From contig CALBZA010000083.1 of NCBI GenBank assembly GCA_937890005.1, positions 62,001-126,000 of the forward strand: 64,000 nt of DNA, in the 5' to 3' direction. The notes below the pieces were generated by a model that was not told the origin of the DNA, searched no databases, and saw only the letters and a program-made list of their open reading frames with translations. Source of the DNA: an uncultured Verrucomicrobia subdivision 3 bacterium. GTDB lineage: Bacteria > Verrucomicrobiota > Verrucomicrobiia > Limisphaerales > DASXHY01. This document shows, piece by piece, positions 7,918 through 18,000 of the stretch; positions within the stretch are counted from its first letter, which is position 1, and every line of letters starts with the position of its first letter. The translations under genes and the position numbers were made by a program.

Positions 7918-10900
7918 AAGTCACTTTGCCATTTAGAAATTTGTTGCGTGCGGCGACGCGTCGCCGCTTTCCGGCCGGGCGACCTGTCGCCATGGTTCCA
8001 GGCGCGGACATGTCCGCGCACTCCAGGCACGGCGGTCAGCGCGGCATTGCGCTGATCGTGACGCTGATCATGCTGTCAGTGATCACGTTTCTGACGGTCA
8101 CCTTTCTGGTCCTGAGCCAGCGGGAAACCGGTTCCGTGACCACGAGCACCGACCAGATGATTTCCAAGCAGGCCGCCGACACCGCGACTGAACGGGCGAA
8201 GATCGAACTGCTGGGACCGATGCTGGCGTTCCGAAACCCGGAGATTTACGACCTGATGGTTTCGACGAACTTCATCAACTACAACGGTTATACCCCGGGG
8301 ATCGCAAATTTCACTAATGTTAGTTACTTCTACCCGAATGGAAACCCCGTCACAGGAAATGACTTCCATTCGATGTTGACCAATCTCCTCTACAATGCAC
8401 GCGTGCCGGTTTATATGACGAACCGGATCACCGGGCTGAGGGAGTTGCGTTATTACCTTGATCTCAATCGAAACGGGAAACCGGACACAACGGGCTACTT
8501 CGTTCCGGTTGATGAGAATGGAAACCCTATCGGCACGAATGCTCTGTGGCATGTGGGCGATCCGGAGTGGATCGGCATTCTCGAACGACCGGACCAGCCG
8601 CATTCGTCCAGCAACAAATTCATTGCGCGGTATGCTTACATCGTGGTTCCAGCTGGGAAGACGCTGGATGTGAATTACATTCACAATCAGGCGAAGAGGC
8701 CTGGTGACGTAACTCAAGATGGATTTCTTCGAAACCAAGGTGTCGGTTCTTACGAAATTAACCTTGCCGCGTTTTTGGCGGACCTGAATACGAACGCATG
8801 GCCGGGATATTTCTACAACCCAGACCCAAATGGGGTACCGCTGGGAAATGTGCCATTTCTCAGCGCTTTGGATTTGCTGCGATACCGGTATAGCGCAAGT
8901 CCCACTCCGACTACCACATCAGGATCTTATTTGAATCTGACGAACCCGCTTCCATTTTTTGATCACGACAATATCGACGAGTACGCGAATGGCGGGAATG
9001 GGACACTAATGACGGGTGATAAATGGTCCAACGATCTCAACGATTTTGGTACCGGTTTTCCTGCCGCGAACAATCCAACGCATTTCTTCACACATCAAGA
9101 ATTCTTCAATAGGGCAAAGATCAATACCGCTCCTTTGAATTTCGTTGATCGACTTGCTGCGATAGGAACGAATATCAGCACGTACAATCGTTACACCTTC
9201 TATCGAATGCTCGCTCAGCTCGGCACGGACACGGAGCCGGATTTTCGCATGAATTTGAATTACGTGAACGTGGACGCGAACATGAATGTGATTCCGGGAT
9301 ACGAAACGAATCTCATTCACTGGACTTCGCTTCAGTTTTTCACGAACGCGGCTGACCGCCTCCTGCGGGCACAGTTTCCGCGGGACAACATTTCGGTGAC
9401 GAACATTCCTGTTTATCGAAACGGGCAGTTGATCTACTCGCCGGTCATCCACCGCATGCTGCAGCTTGCAGCAAACATGTATGAAGCAACGACGAATGCG
9501 GCGTATCCGTCGGTGTATAAGCCGTATTTCCGAAGGGAGCAGCTTGGTTCTACCGATGCGACCAACAGTTACGTTTACATCGCTGGATTCGAGTTGGTAG
9601 ATGAAGTGTTCAACCTGGGCAATCCGTTCGCTGGAGATTTTTCGGCCCCGATAGACATAGTTGACAATCCGACGGCCGTCTCTGATTCCGATTCCGCAAC
9701 ACATATCAATATCTTCGGAGTTCCATGGGTTGTAGGAGCGCGCAAGGGACTTCCGAATTTGAACGAAGTGACATCGAGCACGCGGTTCAATTTCACCCGT
9801 CGTCTCCTTGCGACAAAACCCGGTGTGGGTGAAACACCGCCGTCACAAATCCAGTTCAGCCAACAGTTGCTGATGGATCTTTGGGCGGAATTGGGTGTCG
9901 AGTTCTGGAACTCCTACAAGACGCCCTATACGAATGCTCGAGTCCATGTGTACGGGACGTTCGGATTCAGCCTGACCAACAGCGATGGTTACGTTTCATC
10001 AAGCACAATCACCACTTACACAGCCTCGACCAATGTGGCGGAATGGCGCGGTTACGGAAACACGCCAACCGCTCCCGACCCGCGCTCGTTCGTAGTTCCG
10101 CTTCGAACGAATTTCACAATCTTGAAGAATGCTGTTTACGACAGCGTCGCGAACATCTTCAAAGGAACCAACACGGCCCCGTTTGAAAGCGTGACGACAC
10201 GGCCGGTCCGATGGGGATTCATGATTACGAATCATGTTCGAGCAATCATTGCAGCCCCCAATGGACGTGTGCTGGACTACGTGCATCTGCGCGGACCGAT
10301 CAGGTATCGAGACTTGAGCGAGGAGGTTCGTACCACAGGCTATGGAACGGAAGGGCTTTGGAACACGAATCTGACCACAAGTGCTCCCATCGTTCCTGAA
10401 GGCGTGAATTTCCAGGTCCGAATATCCCTCGGTGATCCGAGTGTTCCGATTTCCGATTGGAATTCGTTTGGCGTCAATCAGGCGGCAGGAAATACCAAGG
10501 ACAAGGAAATCGCGAAGTTTCGGGCGTTCTACTATTCCCAGGTTGGAAATTACAACGGGTTCACTTCACCCAATCCTGTGGAGCGGACTGTTCAGGTTCC
10601 ATTCACGCCTACCAGGTCCGTTGCTCAGCGGGTTTCCTGGCAGGTCAATGATCCGCTTGTGCATTATCTGGCCGAAGATCTTCTGGACATCGAACGAACC
10701 ATCGAAACCGATGTCATTCAGCCTCCCGGAACGGTCACCAATCTCCTTCCGAACATCGGAAGGTTGAATGACCGGTATAATCCCTGGGGTGGCAATCCGG
10801 CCAAGGGGCTTGTTCGGACTGAGTATGACGTGAACATTGCGTTGAAAGATCCCGGAATAACGTCTTCTGACGCGTGGGATTTTCCGACGAACAAGCTCGG

Positions 10901-11765
10901 TAACATCGGCTGGCTGGGGAGAGTTCATCGAGGAACTCCGTGGCAGACGATTTACATGAAGTCTGCCGATATCATCCGGACCAATGGTGTGATCTCCAGC
11001 CTTGGGTTGAGCCAGTGGAGCCGATGGTCCGGCCACCTCAATCCAATCGCCGCGACGAACTCTGCGCCGGTAACAGACCGGCTGGTTTTCGATCTGTTTA
11101 CGACCACGCCAAACGACAATGCTGCGCGTGGACGCCTTTCGGTGAATCAAACCAACCTCGCCGCATGGTCAGCTGTTTTGAGCGGCGTTCTGGTGGTGTC
11201 GAACCAGCCCAATGGGGCACTCACAGTCATGGAGATTCAGCCGGCGGCGTTGTCTCCTCAGGTAGGAGAGATTGTTTGGGGCATCATCGCCACAAAGACC
11301 CAAAGAACGCGGATTGGAAACAATGAGTTTGATATTTATCCACAACATCAGTTCCGGCGCGTCGGAGACATCCTTGCTGTTCCGCATCTCTCAGAAGGAT
11401 CGCCTTTCATCGTCACGAACAATCTCGTTACAGGCAAACTGTTCGGCTTGAATGATGCCGTGATTGAACGGATTCCGCAGCAGATCATGTCATTGCTGAC
11501 CTTGCCGAAGTCCCCGCGGTTCGTGATTTATTCCTATGGTCAGGCGTTGCGGCCGGCGCCCAATTCGATCATTCGCGGCATCGGAGGATTCTCGGGATTG
11601 TGCACCAATTATCAGGTTGTGGCTGAATCAGCGACCCGCACCGTGCTTCGGTTTGATGGATCCTTCGATCCGAGAGATAACGCGTCTTCGACGAATCGGG
11701 CTTCGAATCTGGTTTATCCGCCACGAATGGTGGTGGAGCAGTTCAACATTCTGCCCCCGGATTGA
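7914..11765 (+). CDS. Giant GspK/PilX-like protein resembling Verru_Chthon cassette protein A
   Basis: A 1283-residue protein whose ATG overlaps the previous stop by four bases. After a long Arg-rich leader (about 43 residues) comes a single hydrophobic helix, RGIALIVTLIMLSVITFLTV, the pattern of GspK/PilX N termini that lack the Phe-Thr motif. The remaining roughly 1200 residues are an Asn/Thr/Tyr-rich extracytoplasmic region with no motif I recognise. Length and position as the last gene of the cassette fit Verru_Chthon protein A. By analogy with GspK it could cap the pseudopilus, but that is inference. No terminator is visible after it. Confidence 0.8.
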   Translation: MKVTLPFRNLLRAATRRRFPAGRPVAMVPGADMSAHSRHGGQRGIALIVTLIMLSVITFLTVTFLVLSQRETGSVTTSTDQMISKQAADTATERAKIELLGPMLAFRNPEIYDLMVSTNFINYNGYTPGIANFTNVSYFYPNGNPVTGNDFHSMLTNLLYNARVPVYMTNRITGLRELRYYLDLNRNGKPDTTGYFVPVDENGNPIGTNALWHVGDPEWIGILERPDQPHSSSNKFIARYAYIVVPAGKTLDVNYIHNQAKRPGDVTQDGFLRNQGVGSYEINLAAFLADLNTNAWPGYFYNPDPNGVPLGNVPFLSALDLLRYRYSASPTPTTTSGSYLNLTNPLPFFDHDNIDEYANGGNGTLMTGDKWSNDLNDFGTGFPAANNPTHFFTHQEFFNRAKINTAPLNFVDRLAAIGTNISTYNRYTFYRMLAQLGTDTEPDFRMNLNYVNVDANMNVIPGYETNLIHWTSLQFFTNAADRLLRAQFPRDNISVTNIPVYRNGQLIYSPVIHRMLQLAANMYEATTNAAYPSVYKPYFRREQLGSTDATNSYVYIAGFELVDEVFNLGNPFAGDFSAPIDIVDNPTAVSDSDSATHINIFGVPWVVGARKGLPNLNEVTSSTRFNFTRRLLATKPGVGETPPSQIQFSQQLLMDLWAELGVEFWNSYKTPYTNARVHVYGTFGFSLTNSDGYVSSSTITTYTASTNVAEWRGYGNTPTAPDPRSFVVPLRTNFTILKNAVYDSVANIFKGTNTAPFESVTTRPVRWGFMITNHVRAIIAAPNGRVLDYVHLRGPIRYRDLSEEVRTTGYGTEGLWNTNLTTSAPIVPEGVNFQVRISLGDPSVPISDWNSFGVNQAAGNTKDKEIAKFRAFYYSQVGNYNGFTSPNPVERTVQVPFTPTRSVAQRVSWQVNDPLVHYLAEDLLDIERTIETDVIQPPGTVTNLLPNIGRLNDRYNPWGGNPAKGLVRTEYDVNIALKDPGITSSDAWDFPTNKLGNIGWLGRVHRGTPWQTIYMKSADIIRTNGVISSLGLSQWSRWSGHLNPIAATNSAPVTDRLVFDLFTTTPNDNAARGRLSVNQTNLAAWSAVLSGVLVVSNQPNGALTVMEIQPAALSPQVGEIVWGIIATKTQRTRIGNNEFDIYPQHQFRRVGDILAVPHLSEGSPFIVTNNLVTGKLFGLNDAVIERIPQQIMSLLTLPKSPRFVIYSYGQALRPAPNSIIRGIGGFSGLCTNYQVVAESATRTVLRFDGSFDPRDNASSTNRASNLVYPPRMVVEQFNILPPD

Positions 11766-11867
11766 TTGATGAACCTGAGCCCCGTATCACGAATGAAAGA
11801 TGTATGTGTGAGGCAGCCGGCGGGTCGGGAAGCCTTCCTTGCGGGGTCGCAACTGAACACCCGCGTC

Positions 11868-11997
11868 ATGAAATGTTCCCTCGCCCCGCAGCGAAGCGCG
11901 GGGAGAGGGTTAGGGAGAGGGGCATGCGGCTTCACTCGGAAGCGAGGGAGATGCGAGCAGCACGCTTCGATGAATGCCTCATCAATTCCGATGCGTG
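11868..11997 (+). repeat. Palindromic MITE/REP-like element, copy 2
   Basis: A 115-bp core (11868-11982) begins with ATGAAATGTTC and ends with GAATGCCTCAT, imperfect terminal inverted repeats (7 of 11). Inside is a GC-rich hairpin (CCCCGC...GCGGGG at about 11884-11905) followed by purine-rich GAGAGGGTTAGGGAGAGG. The right part (GAGGGAGATGC...CGCTTCGATGAAT, then CAATTCCGATGCGTG) matches the reverse complement of the copy at 21000-21104. The whole gap between the pseudopilin operon and the protease (11766-12072) holds no convincing gene: two overlapping 98-codon frames there cover the repeat. Confidence 0.7.
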
Positions 11998-12072
11998 TTT
12001 TCAGCGCCTGCCTTGCTGGACAACTTTCTGTTCACTCTCTGATCCGATCTGTGGTTAATTAGTGTGATTTTT

Positions 12073-15000
12073 ATGCGCCTGCGATCCTTACTTTGGTTCC
12101 TGCTGAGTGTTGTCTGTTTTGTGGGAGCCGTTTACTTCTGGCGGCTTGGCGACCGCATGAACGAGCAGCAACGTCCGGCCGCCGCGGCCAGTGCTCCGAC
12201 CAACGCTTTCGAGCTGAAACGCGTCAACACCGTCAAACATGCGAGCACGGCTCCGGTGGATCTGTTCACCAGATCCGCTGACTCCACCAACGCTGCCGCG
12301 CTTTCGGTTTCCAACATCAGCCTCCAGGTCAAATATCGCGTCAGCAACACCCCGAAAACGGCCGGCCAGCTTGCAGGCGACAGCATGGCGATCCTTCTGG
12401 CCAACGCGCTCATCGATCTGCGTCAGCCGATGAATCTCTCGATCCCCGATTCCTTGAAGGCCAAGGATGATCCGGGCGCTTATATCGTTCAGGCACGAGG
12501 TCCGATCAACGACCTGTTCCGCAGTCGGTTGCAGCAGATCGGAGCAGAGATTGTTTCGTACATTCCAAACAACGCCTATCTCGTTCGCGCTTCGACAAGT
12601 CAGGCGCGTCAGTTGCGCGGCAGCATGGGGGTTCAGGCCGTGCTCGCCTATGAGCCGTATTACAAGGTGGACGCCCGGTTGCTCGATTTCCTGTTGAACG
12701 AGAAATCCACAATGCCGCGTCCCGAAGCGCTCAATGTTGTCGTTTTCAATGACGCATTGGAGCCCACGCGCGAAGCTCTTGAAAATCTGGGCGGGCGGAT
12801 TGTAGGGCAGGGGATGACGCCGTTTGGAATGCAGTTCACTGTGGCTGGATTGAATGACATTCCGGCTGTGGCTGGTTTACCTGGCATTGGAAACGTGGAA
12901 GCCTACACGCCGCGCCGACCGGCGACCGATCTGGCCCGAGTTCGAGTCGGCATCGCACCGTATTACACCAACGAGGACAATTATGTCGGTTTGATGGGTA
13001 ACAATGTAATGGTGCAGGTGAACGATTCCGGGGTGAATGGAAGTCATCCCGATCTCACCGGACGCGTTTTCGGCCCTGCCAGCACAAACGATCCAAACGG
13101 CCACGGTACTCACGTCGGCGTGATCATCGCGGGCGACGGTTCTCAATCCACCACGGTTTCGAATGCCTCGGGCTCGATCCTTCCACCGGTGGACAAGCAG
13201 TTCCGCGGCATGGCTCCACAAGCCACTCTGTATGCGTTGCAGTTTGATGATCCATTTTACAGCGATTTCGAGCTGCAGCAGGAGGCGGCGAAAACCAATG
13301 CATGGATTTCAAACAACAGCTGGGGATACGGCGACAACGGTTACAACATTGCGTCTGCCAGCTTCGACGCAGCCGTGCGCGATTCGCTTCCATCCACTTC
13401 AGGTTCGCAGCCGGTTCTTTACGTGTTCGCGGCGGGCAATGAAGGGAATGGCGACGACAATGGTCTCGGCGGTTCACCTCAAAGCATTCTCTCGCCCGGC
13501 ACCGCCAAGAACGTGATTACGGTTGGTGCGATCGAACAGTTCCGTGGCATCACGAATGAAGTTGTCGCCAAGGGAGTCACCAACGCCGTATGGGAGGCGG
13601 AAACCGATTCGCAGGACCAGGTGGCTGCGTTTTCATCGCGCGGCAATGTCGGTATCGGAGTGGAAGGAGATTTCGGCCGTGTGAAGCCCGACGTCGTGGC
13701 GCCGGGCGTGTTTCTGGTTTCCGGCCGCTCGCCTGACTGGGACGAGGCCGCTTACTACAATCCGACAAGCTATATCGGAAACACACTCGAAGGTCAGGTG
13801 GTTCAACCCGATTCGTTGCAGCGCGATTCGGTCTATGTTCCTGGAAACGCAGTTGGATTGATTGTTAAAGTCTGGGGACAGGCGCCGGATGTCGATCTGC
13901 CGATTTACGTTCGAGAGAACGACTTTCCAACCAGCGGTGATCCCAGCGGGATCAATCGTGTCGAACTTCCCGGAACGGCGCCGCTGACGACCGAAACTGT
14001 ATGGTTCTACTCTGTCGGCAATCCAACGAATGTTCCCGTCCGTTACAACGTTTCGACGACGCTGATCCTTACCAACGAGCTGGGCGATTACTACACAGTG
14101 TTGAGCAACCTCAACAATGAGCTTGGGGACAACTACCGTTACGAGTCGGGAACAAGCATGGCGGCTCCCGTGGTTTCGGGAACGCTCGCGCTGATCGCCG
14201 ACTTCTTTACGAACCATCTCAGCATGGTTCCAAGCCCGGCTTTGATGAAGGCAATGCTCATCAATGGCGCGCGGCCTGTCAGCGGCATCTATGATCTCGA
14301 TCCCAGGAAAGATTCAAACGCGGGCGACATCCGCAACTATCAGGGCTGGGGTTTGATCAACCTGACGAACAGCCTGCCTTTCGGATTCGTTTCGAACAGC
14401 CCGAGCATTGGGAAACTCATGGATGTTCCGACGCCTGATCCAGGGACGCCGATTTTCGTGGTGGAACAGGATCCGACCAATGCCCTGGCAACGGCGGACA
14501 GTCGGACGTTCAACATCCAGGTTCAGGCTGAGGCTGTCGATGACCCGTTGAGGATTACGCTGGTGTGGACCGATCCGCCGGGCAATCCGGCTGCCGGCAT
14601 CAAGCTTGTAAACGATCTCGATCTCGTGGTGACGAACATCGATGCGAATTTGATTTATTACGGCAATGACATCCCTGAAGGGGCCAACTTCACGACTGCC
14701 ATCGACTCGACCGATACGAATGTTGTGGCCCGGGTGGACAACATCAACAACGTGGAGAGCGTCATCATTCCGCCGCCGCTTGCCACCAACTATTCGATCA
14801 CCGTTTATGGTCGCGCCGTGAATGTAAATGCGATTACGGCGCACACGAACAAAGTGGCGCAGGATTACGCGCTGGTGATCTCAAGCGGTTTGGGCACTGC
14901 ATCAAATGCCTTTAAGGTGACGTCCGCGTCTTCAACAAGCGTCGCCTATACGAACGTCACCTACATGACGAACCAGTTTGGCGGAGACACGAACTCCACC

Positions 15001-18000
15001 GTGACCGGTGGAATGTTGCTGAACCAACACGTCGGCGCCAATTCCCCGTTGATCGGCAACAACAACACCGTTCCGCTGGGCACGGGCACGACTTGGGGAG
15101 AGGCTGGCGCAAACGGCGTTCTTTATCTTGGCACGACGAACCAATGGCATTTTTACGTGCTGACGAACGAGAACAATTACACCAATGCCGCCTTCATCAC
15201 CTTCCTGCCACCGACACTCGCGGTGCCGCGAATGGGCGGGACGAACTATGACCAGTCCGAGGAGATCAGCCGGTTCGAAGGCGATATCGACATGTATGTC
15301 ACGACGGATTCCAGGCTGCTGCAACTTGATCCGGCGGTGTTCAATTCCTCGACCACATTCAAAGCAGTCACTCGTGGTGGAACGGAAGTCATCGGCCTCA
15401 CCAATGCCACGTCATTTGGAGGAAACGTGTTCTATGTTGGCATTCACGCTCAAGACCAGCAGGCGGCCGAGTACGGATTCTTTGGCGGCTTCAGCCTCCT
15501 TCCTTTCAGTGAGGAGGACGGGAATGGCGTGCGAATGCGGGCAATCAATGTTCCTCAGATCATTCCGGATGGATCGCCTGCCCAGCCAGGGGCTGCGCGG
15601 ATACTCTCCATCTGCATCCAGCCACTGGATGTTCGGCGCGTGATCGTGACCAATCTGTGGATTACGCATGAGAACTTCGGCGATCTTGTTGGGAATCTCA
15701 GTCATGGTCAGCAGTTCGCGGTTTTGCACAATCATATGCCGAATCCCGACCCGGATGACGTCGATGTGCTCCTCACGTTCGAAGACAACGAGGAGAATGA
15801 TTTCCCGGCGTTGCGGTCCGAAGGCCCGGGAAGTTTGCGGGACTTCGTTGGCGAACGGGGAGAAGGCTTGTGGCTGTTGACGGAAATCGACGATGCGCTT
15901 GGCTACACCGGACGCGTGAATGACGTGACAATCCGGCTGGAGCGCCAGCCTGATCCGGGGGCGGATTTAGATTTGGATATTGCCACGAACAGTTTCCGCT
16001 TCACCTATGTCGATGTTCCACCGGAGGCGACGAATCTCATCATCTCGATCCTGAACAACACGGGGCCGCTGGAACTGTACCTCAGAAGGGATAATTTCCC
16101 GACTCGAACTGAGTACGATCACTTTTTTGAGATTCCTGCGGGTGGGGCGACCAATTCGATCAGCACGGAAAGCAATCCCCCGCTTCAGCCTGGCCGCTAC
16201 TACATTGGGGTTTATAATCCAACGGATGATGAACAGACGGTGACCATCCGGATCGATCTCGAATATCTAATGGGCGAAGTCGCGACGATCGATCTGACGC
16301 ATTTCGGACCTGACAACATTCTCGACGATGCCATCACCTATTCGAGCATCCATGTGCCATATGACCGGCGTATAGCGCGTGTCGATGTCGGCGTCGCGAT
16401 TCAGCATCCTCGAATATCCGACCTGGCATTGACACTCATCGCGCCGAACGGCAAACGGGTGTTGCTCGCGGAAAATCGAGGCGCAGAGACGGCGAACATG
16501 GGATTCATCCTGCCGCCGGTGACCAACACCTTCGAAACGATCGATCCGATCTTCGCGATCACCAACAGCAACGTTGCTGTCACGAACACGCTGGCCATAA
16601 CCAATACCTCCGGCGTTCTGGTCATCGACTTCGACTTCTACACTCAACCGGACATGATCGATGTCTATTACGGAGACACGAACATCTTCAGTTCCGGACT
16701 GGTGAATTCGAATGGCACTTTCACCATTCCGTTCGGTCCCGGCGAGGCCACGAACATCATGATTGTGGTAAATCGGAACAACCCGAACAATCCGGGCACC
16801 GCCTGGACAATTACACCGAGCATCATCACGCAGGAAGGCACGTATTTTGTCTTCTCTGAAAATGATGTGGTTCAAGTCAGAGAGGATGTTGTCATTCCTG
16901 CGAAAACACAGTTGCCCATCAAGTTCGCCATCCCGCCGTTCATTGGAAGCAGCAATCGCACGGTGGGGCCGCTGATCCTGTCCAGCGACTTCAACTCAGC
17001 GGGCGTGAGCAATTATCCTCCTGGCTCATCGCTGGACGGCTGGACCACGACGGGTCCTGCGGATGTTGAGGCAGACCTGAGCGGGGGAGCTTATGTCAGC
17101 CTGCCTGCGGCATCGGCCATTGAAACCAATGTGCCGGCTGGATCGGGCACTGAATATGTCGTTAGCTTCAGATACGCGCTGGGCGCTGGACCGGCCGCAA
17201 GCGCAGGAGCTGATATCATGGTCGGTGATGCGAATATTTCGCTCATTGCCGCCGATCCGATCTGGCAGAAGTTTTCTACGAACTATACCGGCGCGGCATC
17301 GCTTCTCACCTTCGCTGCGCACGCGACGAACGAGAGTGCCATTCTGTTCGACGACATCGAAGTTCGTGAACTGGGGCAGTCGGTGACCAACTATTACTTC
17401 CCTGAAGAATCGTTGGAGGATCTGATTGCTGAAAGCGCGCTCGGCGAGTGGCAGTTGGAAATCTGGGACAACCGCGTTGGCCCGGCCGGCGTCACGAACG
17501 CGCCGCAGCTGTTGTCATGGCAGCTCCGCTTTGTGTTCGATCGAGAATCCACGCCGACGATTTCCCTGGAGCATGATGTTCCGCAGACGAACTCGATCCC
17601 TGAATGCAGCATGCAGATCTACTCGGTCAACGTTCCGCTCTGGGCCCAGTACATCACGAACACCCTGATATCCGTCGATCCGCCGATCAATGTCACCGTG
17701 TTCTTTACGACCAATTCCTTGCCGACGACCAACGATATTGCGGCCGGCAGCGGGACCTTCGACATGTGGCCGCTTTCCACTACAACCAACGGCGGTTTCA
17801 TTCCGCCGCAGGTGGTTCCGGGCGGACGTTATTACATCGGGGTGCTGAATCCGTGTGGCAGCGGCACGAATGTTTCGGTCGCGTTCAAGATTGAGTTCGA
17901 CACGACCCCGTTGGAAAACGCCGTGCCGGTGACGGGCACCAACGATGTGCCTTCGCTGCCGCGTTACTTCTATTTCGATGTCTCTCCGGACGCGACAGCG

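Noticed and set aside
11762..12062. Two overlapping 98-codon frames between the cassette and the protease
   Set aside because: They span a palindromic repeat element and show no conserved features.
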